Shown here: positions 25,187 to 34,174 of the stretch, piece after piece | How the letters are laid out: each line of letters starts with the position of its first letter | How positions within the stretch are numbered: position 1 is the stretch's first letter | DNA from: Panacagrimonas sp052387695 | GTDB lineage: Bacteria; Pseudomonadota; Gammaproteobacteria; Nevskiales; Nevskiaceae | Direction: 5' to 3' | DNA length: 64,000 nucleotides | Assembly: GCA_052387695.1 (NCBI GenBank) | Contig: JBQTIX010000002.1 | Span: 62,001-126,000, forward strand | Program-made: the position numbers and the translations under genes | The notes under the pieces: model-generated | Database searches by the model: none | What the model was told of the DNA's origin: nothing | What the model saw: only the letters and a program-made list of their open reading frames with translations

Positions 25187-26860
25187 ATGCTCTTCGCTCG
25201 CGCTGTCCCCCTGATCCTCTTTTGCGCCGTGCTGGCCGGCTGTCCCGGCAGCTCCGGGCGCTTCGTCAAGCCGGTGGCGACGCCGGTGGCCTCGGGCGAC
25301 ACCGAGGCGCAGCGATCGAAATTCGAGGATGGCTACCTAAGGATTTTCGTCAGCTCGAATCTCGACACCAACGGCCGCGCGATGGATTTCGGCAGCGAGT
25401 CGCAGCGGCCGGCGATGCTGCTGATCTCGGCCAAGTTCGGCAAGGGCACGGTAGCCAGTTTCGCCTCGGACGCGGACCCGGAGATTCCGGTGCTGCTGTA
25501 CGACGTGCAGGCCGGCAAGACCGTGTCTTCGGTGGTGGACAACGCGCTGCTGTCCGAGGGCGTGCTGGTCGATCCCGAGTCGCTGTCGAAGTCGCCGCAC
25601 TTGCAGATCCTGGTGCGCGGCGTCTCGGCCGACAAGGCCAAGTGGGTGACCAACCTGCTGTCGCTGGCGACGGCCGAGCCGATCCTGAAGTTCGGGCTGG
25701 ACTTCGTGCCGGGCGGCAACGTCGTCAGCAGCCTGTCCACGCGGCTCGGCGAGTTGCTGAGCGACGAGATCAAGTCCGAGAACAAGCCCTGGGAGGAAAA
25801 GACCCTGCTGGGATTGCGCTCCGAGCAGGGCCTGGCCGCGCTCGACGGACGCCAGTTCGTCGTGCTGCTCAACTCCAGCAAGCTGGAGCTTCAAGGCCCG
25901 GCTCCGGACCTGCGTCGCTGCGACTTCACCAGGTCCGCGACCGGCCTGTGCGAATCCAGCGGCAAGCCCTGGCTGCCGGCGCAGGCCTACGTGCGCTTCG
26001 AACTCGATGTCACCGATTTCCGCTCGATCAAGGACTTCATCGGCTCGGCGCTGTCCTGCGAGGCCGACGAGCGCACCTGGGCCGATTACCGCGCGCTCCT
26101 GCAGTCCGGCCAGCTCGCACGGCGGCAGACGCAGTACGAGCGCTATGTGCTCGCGCGGGGCGAGCTCCTGCAACAGATCAAGCGCACCCAGTCCGACGGC
26201 GTGCAGTCGCGTTATGCCGGGCGCCTGCTGTTCTACTCGCAGCAGGCCGCGCTGCTGCCCCTGCCGGAAGATGCGTACTGGATCGAGCACTTCCGGGAAC
26301 GCGCGAGCCAGGTCGAAACCTGCATCCGCACCACAGCCGTGCGCGGGCAGTCGCAGTACGCGGCGATCTGGGATACGGCGACCGGCCTGTACCAGCGGGC
26401 GCAGGCCTATCCGGCCTGGAACACCGTGTTGAGCGGCAGCGCGGACCCCGACGCACCTGCTCTGCGCGAGGCCGAGCGCGAACTGGGCAAGCTGCGGCAG
26501 ATCATGGCGATCGCCGAATTGCGCGCGCTGGATGCGGCCAGCATCGAGAGCCTGAGCACGCTGGTGGCGCAGTTGCAGGAGATGCTGGTGCCGGCGTACG
26601 AACGCGTTGCGGAGCAGATCGCGGAAAGTGAGGAAGTGCCGGACGGCAAGCGCGAGCGCCTCACGGACCTGATCGCGCGCAGCGCCTGTGAGCCCTGCCG
26701 CAAGCTGCTCGGCGAGCGTTCCGAAGCCATCCGGCTGGCGGCGATTCCACCACCGCCAGCCGGGGTTCCTGCCATGCCCCCCGAAGTATCGACCGAGGGC
26801 GCGACGATCAGCCCCGAGTCGTCCTCAGGAAGCGATGGCAACCGCAGCAGGATGCAGTAG
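25187..26860 (+). CDS. Lipoprotein of unknown function
   Basis: 557 residues from ATG 25187. The signal peptide has lipobox VLAGC (Cys19). The mature part has a mixed N-terminal half with strand-like segments (YLRIFVSSNLDTNGR, PEIPVLLYDVQAGK) and a helical, charged C-terminal half (about 300-510), then a Pro/Ser-rich tail. Several cysteines (for example CEPCRKLLGE) occur late. I recognise no family. The last 36 bases overlap the convergent MAPEG gene. Aspartate after the lipobox Cys is absent (Pro-Gly follows), so outer-membrane sorting is expected. Confidence 0.7.
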   Translation: MLFARAVPLILFCAVLAGCPGSSGRFVKPVATPVASGDTEAQRSKFEDGYLRIFVSSNLDTNGRAMDFGSESQRPAMLLISAKFGKGTVASFASDADPEIPVLLYDVQAGKTVSSVVDNALLSEGVLVDPESLSKSPHLQILVRGVSADKAKWVTNLLSLATAEPILKFGLDFVPGGNVVSSLSTRLGELLSDEIKSENKPWEEKTLLGLRSEQGLAALDGRQFVVLLNSSKLELQGPAPDLRRCDFTRSATGLCESSGKPWLPAQAYVRFELDVTDFRSIKDFIGSALSCEADERTWADYRALLQSGQLARRQTQYERYVLARGELLQQIKRTQSDGVQSRYAGRLLFYSQQAALLPLPEDAYWIEHFRERASQVETCIRTTAVRGQSQYAAIWDTATGLYQRAQAYPAWNTVLSGSADPDAPALREAERELGKLRQIMAIAELRALDAASIESLSTLVAQLQEMLVPAYERVAEQIAESEEVPDGKRERLTDLIARSACEPCRKLLGERSEAIRLAAIPPPPAGVPAMPPEVSTEGATISPESSSGSDGNRSRMQ

Positions 26861-27253
26861 CTGCCAGGCCATGTAGGCGATGAGCCCAAGCTGCACCAGG
26901 AAGAACGTTGCACGCAGCAGCACCAAAATGAACGAAGTACCGATCAGATGCACCGCGATCTGCGCGATGCGGGCGTAGACCACATAGCAGGCCAATCCAT
27001 CGACCACCGCGTTCCGGTCCATCAGGGCGGCGGCAAATACAACCGCCGCAAACAGCGGCAGGTTCTCCACCATGTTGGCATGCGCATGGCTTGCCCTCAC
27101 GACCACGCCGGGGTCTTCCGCCGCCTTGCCCCGGGTCCAGCTGTCCGCAGGCTTCTTGAAGCTCAACACCAGCGGGATGCGATAGCCGGCGTAGAACAAC
27201 ACCAGCACGACCATCAACAGCACGTAGTACAGCACCGCCACCATTCCAGTCAT
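26825..27253 (-). CDS. MAPEG family membrane protein
   Basis: 142 residues with four membrane helices (about 5-25, 60-82, 85-108, 115-135). ASHAHANMVENLPLFAAVV is the MAPEG signature (family of microsomal glutathione transferase and leukotriene synthases). Bacterial members may conjugate glutathione to hydrophobic electrophiles, but activity cannot be assigned from sequence. Its 3' end overlaps the convergent lipoprotein gene. Confidence 0.85.
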   Translation of the reverse strand: MTGMVAVLYYVLLMVVLVLFYAGYRIPLVLSFKKPADSWTRGKAAEDPGVVVRASHAHANMVENLPLFAAVVFAAALMDRNAVVDGLACYVVYARIAQIAVHLIGTSFILVLLRATFFLVQLGLIAYMAWQLLHPAAVAIAS

Positions 27254-27437
27254 TTGAGTTCCCCGTCGTGTCGCGTTGGTTGCTTGAAGCGCGATCGATG
27301 TCGCGCGCCTGGATTATGCGCGCAGGCGATGGGGTGCAGTCGATGACTTCCGTGATCGCGCAGCGCGGGATCATCGCGCTGTTCCACCGCGGTGTAGGGA
27401 AGCTCAGCATGGGTCTGGATTCATGGGTAGGTCGGGT

Positions 27438-27542
27438 GTAGGTCGGCTCAAGGCCACGGCTTTTTGTGGCTGGAGCTGACCTGCGCCGGTCGTCGTCGAG
27501 CGTGCGCAGCGTCGGTTCCGCCTTCGGCTTGAACCGATCTAC
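27438..27542 (-). repeat. Dispersed double stem-loop repeat, copy 6 (inverted, diverged)
   Basis: Reads GTAGGTCGGCTCAAGGCC at the left, diverged in the middle (a GGCCACGGCTTTTTGTGGCTGG hairpin at 27450-27471), and GTCGGTTCCGCCTTCGGC...GAACCGATCTAC at the right. The flank on the dinB side repeats the CAGACCTTTC motif seen (inverted) beside copies 1 and 5. It lies 57 bases before dinB. Confidence 0.82.
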
Positions 27543-27598
27543 GAGACGGATGGAACCTGTGCAGACCTTTCTTGGAGTCTGTTCCAATAGGAGATGCC

Positions 27599-28660
27599 GT
27601 GAAAAAAATAGTCCACGTAGACCTCGACGCCTTTTATGCGTCGGTCGAGCAACGGGACGATCCGAGCCTGCGCGGCCGGCCGGTCGTCGTCGCCTGGCGC
27701 GGCAAGCGCTCGGTGGTCTGCGCTGCGTCGTACGAGGCGCGGAAATTCGGTATCCGATCGGCGATGCCAGCGGTACGGGCCGAACGGCTGTGTCCGGACG
27801 CGGTGTTCGTGCCGCCGGATTTCACTCGCTACAAGGCGGCGTCGGCAGCGGTGCGAGCGATCTTCGAGCGACACACCGACAAGATCGAGCCGCTTTCGCT
27901 GGACGAGGCCTACCTCGACGTGACCGAGAACCTCACGGGTCTTCCGACCGCAACCGCGGTGGCAGAAAAGATCCGGGCCCAGATTCGTGAAGAGGTGAAC
28001 CTCACCGCCTCGGCTGGAGTGGCAGCAAACAAGTTCCTCGCGAAGCTGGCTTCCGACTGGAAGAAGCCTGATGGCCTGTTCGTGATCCGGCCAGACCGTG
28101 CTCAGTCGCTGATCGCGCCGTTACCGGTCGGGCGCATTCCCGGCGTGGGGAGGGTGATGGAGGGCAAACTGTCTGCGTTGGGTTTGCTGCAGATCGCGGA
28201 TCTGGCGGCGGCAGATCCGCGGATGCTGGAGGAGCGCTTCGGCCGGTATGGTCGGCGCCTGCACGAACTCGCTCACGGGATCGACGAGCGGCCGGTGAGC
28301 GCCGACCGGGAGCGCATCTCGGTGTCCGCCGAGGACACTTTTCCCAGCGACCTGCTGCTGGGTGAACTGGAGCCGCACATCCGGCGCATGGCGGATCGCA
28401 CCTGGGAGGCCGCATGCAAGCTCGGACGTCCGGCGCATACGGTGGTGCTCAAACTGAAGACGGGAGATTTCAGGATTCTGACCCGGAGTCTCACGCAGCC
28501 CGATCCGCCTGAGTCTGCTGACGCACTGGCACAGCGCGCCGTGAGCTTGTGCTCGCGCGTCGCCCTGCCGGCACAGACCCGGTACCGACTCGTCGGCGTT
28601 GGCCTGTCGAATTTTCGCGAAGTCGAGGAAGGCGATCGTCAAGCGACGTTGGTGTTGTAG
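27599..28660 (+). CDS. dinB: DNA polymerase IV (Y family)
   Basis: 353 residues. Error-prone translesion polymerase. N-terminal VDLDAFYASVEQ (metal-binding Asp), SLDEAYLDVT (catalytic Asp-Glu), a helix-hairpin-helix IPGVGRVMEGKL, and the little-finger domain after about residue 240. GTG 27599 is chosen because the conserved KKIVHVDLDAF follows immediately and AGGAG lies 5 bases upstream; the ATG five bases earlier reads only two codons. Typical dinB is SOS-regulated, but I did not find a clear LexA box in the short upstream region, which holds a repeat. Confidence 0.95.
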   Translation: MKKIVHVDLDAFYASVEQRDDPSLRGRPVVVAWRGKRSVVCAASYEARKFGIRSAMPAVRAERLCPDAVFVPPDFTRYKAASAAVRAIFERHTDKIEPLSLDEAYLDVTENLTGLPTATAVAEKIRAQIREEVNLTASAGVAANKFLAKLASDWKKPDGLFVIRPDRAQSLIAPLPVGRIPGVGRVMEGKLSALGLLQIADLAAADPRMLEERFGRYGRRLHELAHGIDERPVSADRERISVSAEDTFPSDLLLGELEPHIRRMADRTWEAACKLGRPAHTVVLKLKTGDFRILTRSLTQPDPPESADALAQRAVSLCSRVALPAQTRYRLVGVGLSNFREVEEGDRQATLVL

Positions 28661-28832
28661 CGGGCGATGAAGCCGGTCGCCTGCGCTTTCCGACCGATCG
28701 ATAGGTGTCGCTTCACCGATGCTCTGCAACGATCCTGACCATCGGCCGCGGCACCGCCGCGGACCCCGGGACGTCCGCTCCTCTTCGCGTCACGAGCCGG
28801 ACGCGGTCCAGGTCAGGAATGCGAAGAACGAC

Positions 28833-30062
28833 ATGTCCGTTTCAATCGTCGTTGTCGTCGGCGGCGGACAGGCCGCGGGACAGGTAGTGGCGAGCCTGCG
28901 TCAGGAGGGGTTCATCGGCCGCATCGTGCTGATCGGCGGCGAACCGGTCCCGCCCTACCAGCGCCCGCCGCTGTCGAAGGCCTATCTCGCAGGTGAAGTG
29001 CCGCCGGAGCGACTTCTCATCAAGCACCGGGACTTCTACGTGCAGTCGGATGTGGAACTGCGGCTGGGTGTCAGCGTCACCCAGATCCGTCTGGCCGATC
29101 GAACGCTCGAAATGGACGACGGCGGCAGCCTCGCCTTCGACCATCTGATCCTGGCGACCGGCAGCCGGCCGCGAACTCTCAACGTGCTCGGCGCCGATCA
29201 TTCGCGACTGTTCTATGTGCGTACGCTGGCCGACGTCGATGCGATCCGGCCCCATCTTGATGCGGGTGCCCGTCTGGTGCTGATCGGCGGCGGCTACATC
29301 GGCCTCGAGATCGCCGCCGTGGCGCGCAGAATCGGGTTGCAGGTCAGCGTGCTGGAGGCCGCGCCGCACCTGCTCGCCCGCGTCACCAGTCCGGTCGTCG
29401 GCGCGTTCTATCGCGACCTCCACCAACAGCAGGGCGTAGCCGTTCGCTGTGGCGTCGCGGTGACGCGCATCGAAGACCGAGGCGGAAGTCCGGTCGTCGT
29501 GACCGAAGGCGGCGACGGGTTCGGCGCCGATCTGGTCATCGCCGGCGTCGGCGCCCTGCCCAACCTCGAGCTGGCCCGCGACGCCGGACTGGTCTGCAAT
29601 CACGGCATCGTCGTGGACGAACATTGCCGGACCTCGGTGCCGGGCATCTACGCCGCCGGTGACTGCACCGAGCAACCGTCGTCGATCTACCACACGCAGA
29701 TTCGCCTGGAGTCGGTGCCCAATGCGATCGAGCAGGCGCGCACGGTGGCGGCCACGATCTGCGGCAAGAATCGTCCGAACCGAGCCGTGCCCTGGTTCTG
29801 GTCGGACCAGTACGACGTGAAGCTGCAGAGTGCCGGCCTGCAGCGCGGACACGATCAGACCGCGACGCGCGGCGATCCATCGCAGCGCTCGTTCGCGGTC
29901 TATTACCTGCGCGCGGGCCGCTTGCTGGCGGTGGACGCGATCAACCGGCCGGCCGAATTCGCGCTGGCCAAGGCCTGGATCGCGGACCGGGCGGTGCTCG
30001 CTGCGGAGCGTCTGGCGGACGACACGATACCGCCAAGAGAACTAATACAAATCGCGTCCTGA
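28833..30062 (+). CDS. Ferredoxin/rubredoxin NAD-dependent reductase
   Basis: 409 residues from ATG 28833. FAD-dependent pyridine-nucleotide-disulfide oxidoreductase fold with FAD-binding VVVGGGQAAGQV at the N-terminus, LATGSRPR, a second dinucleotide site LIGGGYIGLEIA, and VPGIYAAGDCTEQP near residue 270. A C-terminal reductase domain follows. It resembles putidaredoxin, rhodocoxin and rubredoxin reductases that feed electrons to P450s or alkane hydroxylases. No such oxygenase or ferredoxin is adjacent, so its partner must be elsewhere. Confidence 0.9.
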   Translation: MSVSIVVVVGGGQAAGQVVASLRQEGFIGRIVLIGGEPVPPYQRPPLSKAYLAGEVPPERLLIKHRDFYVQSDVELRLGVSVTQIRLADRTLEMDDGGSLAFDHLILATGSRPRTLNVLGADHSRLFYVRTLADVDAIRPHLDAGARLVLIGGGYIGLEIAAVARRIGLQVSVLEAAPHLLARVTSPVVGAFYRDLHQQQGVAVRCGVAVTRIEDRGGSPVVVTEGGDGFGADLVIAGVGALPNLELARDAGLVCNHGIVVDEHCRTSVPGIYAAGDCTEQPSSIYHTQIRLESVPNAIEQARTVAATICGKNRPNRAVPWFWSDQYDVKLQSAGLQRGHDQTATRGDPSQRSFAVYYLRAGRLLAVDAINRPAEFALAKAWIADRAVLAAERLADDTIPPRELIQIAS

Positions 30063-30093
30063 TCACGGGACCGACATAGGAGGAGGGGAGTCC

Positions 30094-31344
30094 ATGCAAA
30101 CGTTTCCTGAAATTGTCGCGGACGTTCAACAGAACTGGATCATCTACGCATCAATGCCCTTCGTGGCGGCAATCATCGGTTTCGTCACCAAGATTGTCGC
30201 CATTCACATGATGTTCGAGCCGATCGAGTTCCTCGGCAAGAAGCCCTACCTCGGCTGGCAGGGCATCGTCCCGCGCAACGCGGCACGCATGGCCGGCATC
30301 GCGGTGGATACGCTGACGCAGAAGCTGCTCAAGCCGGAGGACCTGTTTGCGAGGCTCGATGCCAAGCGTGTCGCGCAGGAAATCGAAGGGCCACTGCTGG
30401 AAGCGGTCGAGGACATCACGCGCGAGGTCGCGCAGATCTATTCGCCCGGTCTGTGGCAGGCGGCGCCGGAAACCGTGAAGCGCATGCTGATCAAGCGCAT
30501 CCAGGAGGAGGCGCCCAACCTGATCCGCGACATCATGGCGGAGATCCAGAAGAACGTCCGCAAGGTATTCGACCTCAAGGATATGGTGGTCAGCAACCTG
30601 ATCAAGGACAAGCCGCTGCTGAACCGCATCTTCCTCGACGTCGGCGCGGGCGAGTTCCGCTTCATCCGCAATTCCGGGCTGTATTTCGGCTTCGCGCTCG
30701 GCTGCATCCAGGCCATCACCTGGGCGGTGACGCAATCGCCGTGGGTGATGCCGATCTTCGGCGGCCTCACCGGCTGGCTCACCGACTGGCTGGCGCTGCG
30801 CATGGTGTTCGAACCCAAGCACCCGACGCGCTACCTCGGCGTGTTCACCTGGCAGGGACTGTTCCTGAAGCGGCGCAAGGAAGTGGCCAGCGAATACGGT
30901 CGGCTCATCGCCAAGGAAGTCCTCACGCCGTCCAACATCATCAACTCCATCCTGCACGGTCCCCTGTCCGACAAGCTCTTCGCCATGATCCAGAAGCAGG
31001 TGCAGAGAGTCGTGGACGACCAGGCCAGCATCGCCAAACCCTTCGTCGTGTTCGCCGTGGGCAGCGGCAAGTACCACGAGATGAAGGTCATGGTGGCGGA
31101 CCGAATCATCGAGCGGCTGCCGGAGACGATGAAGCACGTGGAAAAATACGCGGCCGACGCGATGGCCATCGAGAAAAACCTTTCGGAGAAAATGAAGGAG
31201 CTGACCCCGGAAGAGTTCGAGGGCTTGCTGCGCCCGGCCTTCCAGCAGGACGAATGGATTCTGATCACGGTCGGCGCGGTGCTCGGCGCCATCGTCGGCG
31301 AGTTGCAGGTGCAGATCATGCTGAAGTTCGGCGGTCTGGCTTGA
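30094..31344 (+). CDS. DUF445 family membrane protein
   Basis: 416 residues from ATG 30094, preceded by GGAGGAGGGGAG. Hydrophobic segments occur at about 18-38, 195-240 and 390-410. The repeated motif VAIHMMFEPIEFLGKKPYLGWQGIVPR / ALRMVFEPKHPTRYLGVFTWQGLF (split at 'PIEF') is typical of DUF445. The segments between are long amphipathic helices. Function of DUF445 is unknown. The Abi-alpha gene starts 15 bases after the stop. Confidence 0.88.
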   Translation: MQTFPEIVADVQQNWIIYASMPFVAAIIGFVTKIVAIHMMFEPIEFLGKKPYLGWQGIVPRNAARMAGIAVDTLTQKLLKPEDLFARLDAKRVAQEIEGPLLEAVEDITREVAQIYSPGLWQAAPETVKRMLIKRIQEEAPNLIRDIMAEIQKNVRKVFDLKDMVVSNLIKDKPLLNRIFLDVGAGEFRFIRNSGLYFGFALGCIQAITWAVTQSPWVMPIFGGLTGWLTDWLALRMVFEPKHPTRYLGVFTWQGLFLKRRKEVASEYGRLIAKEVLTPSNIINSILHGPLSDKLFAMIQKQVQRVVDDQASIAKPFVVFAVGSGKYHEMKVMVADRIIERLPETMKHVEKYAADAMAIEKNLSEKMKELTPEEFEGLLRPAFQQDEWILITVGAVLGAIVGELQVQIMLKFGGLA

Positions 31345-31359
31345 GGCGGCCCCTTCGCC

Positions 31360-32118
31360 ATGACCGACATGCCGCCGCGTGTTCGGAATCGCGGGCCGAA
31401 GAACATCGCCGAGCCGGACGCCGCGGCGCCCGAACCGGGCTTGATGTGGTACCTGCTGCGTCCGGCGCGGCGCCTGGTTCGACGCCAGTTGGATCTGATC
31501 GAGCGTGTGCTGCTGGGCGAGATCAAGCATGTGCGGGAAGACCTGCAAGGCGAGAATCCGCCGTCCGTCGAGACCGGGAAAGCTGTGCTGAAGGCGGGCA
31601 CCACAGCCCCCGCTCCGCCTTCAGGCGAGAACCTGTCGGAGCTCATGCGCGAGCTGCTGGAACGCTCCACCGACCAGTCCCAGGAGGAGTGCGAGACCGC
31701 GTATTTCCTGGTCGTCCTGAAGACCCTGGTGCCGGACGAGGCCCGAATCTTGTCCGCGCTGTCGGACGGCGCAGCCCACCCGCTGATCCACGTCACGGCC
31801 GGTTCCCTGTTCGGCGCGCCCGCGCGCCAGGTCGTGGAGAACGTATCCAACATCGGCAAGGTGGCCGGCACCCAGTGGACCATTGAGACGCCCACCTACG
31901 TCACCCGCCTGCGCAACCTCGGCCTGGTGGAAACCGGTCCGGAAGAGCCCTCGCTGCTGGTCAAGTACCAGATTCTCGAGACCGATTCCGCCATCACCGA
32001 GGCGCTTGCGCAGATCAAGGCCGCCGGCAGCCAGAAGGCAAGGATCGTGCGGCGGAGCCTGAAGATCTCGCGTCTGGGACGGTCGCTATGGGACAGCTGC
32101 CATCCCGCCGCGGATTGA
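31360..32118 (+). CDS. Abi-alpha (DUF4393) domain protein
   Basis: 252 residues. The centre (about 85-210; VPDEARILSALSDG, AGSLFGAPARQVVENVSNIG, YVTRLRNLGLVE) fits the Abi-alpha/DUF4393 family, named for a lactococcal abortive-infection protein. Most members have no demonstrated phage-defence role. It follows DUF445 by 15 bases, so the two are likely cotranscribed. C-terminus is basic. Confidence 0.75.
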   Translation: MTDMPPRVRNRGPKNIAEPDAAAPEPGLMWYLLRPARRLVRRQLDLIERVLLGEIKHVREDLQGENPPSVETGKAVLKAGTTAPAPPSGENLSELMRELLERSTDQSQEECETAYFLVVLKTLVPDEARILSALSDGAAHPLIHVTAGSLFGAPARQVVENVSNIGKVAGTQWTIETPTYVTRLRNLGLVETGPEEPSLLVKYQILETDSAITEALAQIKAAGSQKARIVRRSLKISRLGRSLWDSCHPAAD

Positions 32119-32156
32119 GCCGGGGCTATGTCTGCGAGGGCGCGGCCTATCTCAAA

Positions 32157-32174
32157 ACCTATCGTTCCATAGGT
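32157..32174. promoter_or_regulatory. Palindromic operator upstream of the DUF1329 gene
   Basis: ACCTATCGTTCCATAGGT: 6-bp perfect arms, 6-base spacer. The identical arms recur at 34074 with one spacer change, and CAAA precedes both and GA follows both. ACCT...AGGT ends resemble LuxR-family boxes. It lies 321 bases before the DUF1329 ATG. Confidence 0.6.
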
Positions 32175-32324
32175 GAACAAGCCTTCGACCGCCTTTAACG
32201 TAGCTCTACCCCGTGAGGGATCGGGACCGGTCCGCGAAAAACGCGGGGACGGCGCGATCACAGAACAAGAGTCGTTGTCGCCGGCGACGGGCCGGCAGCA
32301 AAAGGAGAGGAGGAGATTTCCCCA

Positions 32325-32498
32325 GTGATCGGAGCGCAGGCTTTGAGGGGATTGTTTGTCCCGAAAGACGCCGGTCCTCGCGGCGCGTGCGCGGGACTTG
32401 ATACGGACGATCGTTCCGGAATGGCGGGCAGGTTCCAGGAAGCGAAGCGGTATGCCCTCACCCCACCAGCAGAAGCGATAAGGAGATGCAGACCATGA
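32325..32498 (+). CDS. Possible 57-codon leader ORF coupled to the DUF1329 gene
   Basis: GTG 32325 is preceded by a strong purine-rich site (GGAGAGGAGGAG). The frame of 57 codons ends in a TGA (32496-32498) that overlaps the DUF1329 start codon (ATGA). No homology is recognised and composition is not clearly coding. It may be a translated leader that couples or controls the next gene, or chance. Confidence 0.25.
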   Translation: MIGAQALRGLFVPKDAGPRGACAGLDTDDRSGMAGRFQEAKRYALTPPAEAIRRCRP

Positions 32499-33868
32499 AG
32501 GTTTCGACGTGGAAGAGAGTGGTACATGAGACGGCGACGGGGGTGCTGACCCTGGCGCTGACGTTTGGTACGGGCGCCGCAATCGCCAAGGTGGCGCCGG
32601 ACGAAGCCGCCAAGCTCGGCAAGGACCTGACGCCTGTCGGTGCCGAAAAAGTCGCCAACGGCGACGGAAGCATTCCCGCCTGGACGCCCGCCAAGCAGGA
32701 AGGCGCACTCAGCGGCATCTACGCGAGCAATGCGGCGATCGAGGCGGAGAAGCCGCTCTATACGATCACCCAGGCCAACTCCGCGCAGTACGTGGCCAAG
32801 CTCAGTGGTGGCCACAAGTACCTGCTCAAGACCCATCCGACGTACAAGCTCAATGTCTACCCGAGCCACCGCGACGCGGCTTTCCCCGAGTTCATCTACA
32901 AGGCCACGGCCGAGAACGCGGTCAACTGCGACCTCGTCGGCATCGACTCGCCGGACAATTGCAAGCTGGGCTTTCCGTATCCGATTCCGAAATCCGGTGC
33001 CGAGGTGATCTGGAACCACCGCCTCAAGTGGCGCGGCAACAACGTGCGGCGCAACAACGACCAGATGATCGTGCAGCCGGACGGCAGCTCGCAGCTGGCC
33101 CAGCTGACCGAAGATGTGAAGTTCAACTACGCCAACGAGAAGAGCCCGGTCCCGATCACCAAGGACAGCGGCCAGTTCCTCAAGTACTTCTCGAAGATCA
33201 CCTCGCCGCCGCGTACCGCTGGCACCATGATCCTGGTCCATGAGAGCGGCGGCACTGGCGAGAAGGGTCGCGCCGCCTGGCTGTATTCGCCCGCACTCAA
33301 GCGTATCCGCCGTGCGCCGGCGGTGTGCTGCGACAACCCGTATGAAGGTACCGACGGCAACCAGTTCTACGACCAGGTAGACATGTTCAACGGCGTGCTG
33401 GAGCGCTACACCTGGAAGATCGTCGGCAAGAAGGAAATGATCGTCCCGTACGACGCCTTCAAGATCGGCCGCACGAAGTACGCCGAGCTGGCCAAGCCCA
33501 AGCACATGAACCAGGACCTGCCGCGCTATGAGCTGCATCGCGTCTGGGTCGTGGAAGCCACCTTGCAGCCGGGCACTTCTCACACCTTCGCCAAGCGCGT
33601 GTTCTACGTCGACGAGGATAGCTGGAACATCGTGATGATCGATTGCTTCGACGCCCGTGGTGGATTGTTCCGCTTCCAGGAAGGCCACCTGGCGCCGCAA
33701 TACAACGTGCAGACCGTGTTCACGGTGCCGGAGGTGATCTATCACTTCGATTCCGGTCGCTACTTCCTCACCGCCATGACGGCCGAAGGCAAGCCCAACG
33801 ACTACTCGGTGGACTACGCCGACGCTTTCTTCGACGCGGATTCGGTGCAGAAGCGCGCGTCGAAGTAA
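32495..33868 (+). CDS. DUF1329 family periplasmic/outer-membrane-associated protein
   Basis: 457 residues from ATG 32495; AAGGAG lies 9 bases upstream, too close to the ATG at 32486. A signal peptide (about 1-32, cleaved near AIA) is followed by DUF1329: DLTPVGAEKVANGDGSIPAW, LGFPYPIPKSG, IWNHRLKWRG, WLYSPALKRIRRAP, RVFYVDEDSWNIV, FRFQEGHLAPQY. DUF1329 proteins have a LolA/LolB-like fold and are almost always encoded with DUF1302 and an MMPL-type RND protein. A role in moving lipophilic molecules across the envelope is inferred from that association. Confidence 0.92.
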   Translation: MKVSTWKRVVHETATGVLTLALTFGTGAAIAKVAPDEAAKLGKDLTPVGAEKVANGDGSIPAWTPAKQEGALSGIYASNAAIEAEKPLYTITQANSAQYVAKLSGGHKYLLKTHPTYKLNVYPSHRDAAFPEFIYKATAENAVNCDLVGIDSPDNCKLGFPYPIPKSGAEVIWNHRLKWRGNNVRRNNDQMIVQPDGSSQLAQLTEDVKFNYANEKSPVPITKDSGQFLKYFSKITSPPRTAGTMILVHESGGTGEKGRAAWLYSPALKRIRRAPAVCCDNPYEGTDGNQFYDQVDMFNGVLERYTWKIVGKKEMIVPYDAFKIGRTKYAELAKPKHMNQDLPRYELHRVWVVEATLQPGTSHTFAKRVFYVDEDSWNIVMIDCFDARGGLFRFQEGHLAPQYNVQTVFTVPEVIYHFDSGRYFLTAMTAEGKPNDYSVDYADAFFDADSVQKRASK

Positions 33869-33885
33869 GGCGGGGCATCCGCGCG

Positions 33886-33925
33886 CCGCGGCCCGGGAGA
33901 TGGGTTCGAAATCCCCGGGCCGTGG
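33886..33925 (+). terminator. Stem-loop after the DUF1329 gene
   Basis: CCGCGGCCCGGG (33886-33897) pairs with CCCGGGCCGTGG (33914-33925) with one G-T position. It lies 18 bases after the stop. No T-run; it may reduce read-through into DUF1302, which has its own operator at 34074. Confidence 0.5.
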
Positions 33926-34073
33926 TTCGGCGAATGGCGGCACCGCCGGGTCGTTCGTTCACGGCAGGGATCGATCGTTTGGCTTGCGAAGGCCGCAGGG
34001 GGGCGTTCGTGCTGCGGAAGGCTTCCGGGAGGCTTCGAGCGTCATGCGGCAGGGTGTCGCGGTCCGCGTCAAA

Positions 34074-34091
34074 ACCTATCGTTTCATAGGT
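34074..34091. promoter_or_regulatory. Palindromic operator upstream of the DUF1302 gene
   Basis: ACCTATCGTTTCATAGGT, the partner of the site at 32157. It lies 83 bases before the DUF1302 ATG, a position suited to activation or repression. Two copies in one cluster, each ahead of a different transcript, argue for a shared regulator; none is encoded next to it. Confidence 0.6.
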
Positions 34092-34174
34092 GATGAGGCC
34101 GGCCTCGCTCGCTACGGTTTGAAAACAATAAAGCGTCATCACAGATCGTGAGAAGGAAAGGAGAGGGAGATCAC

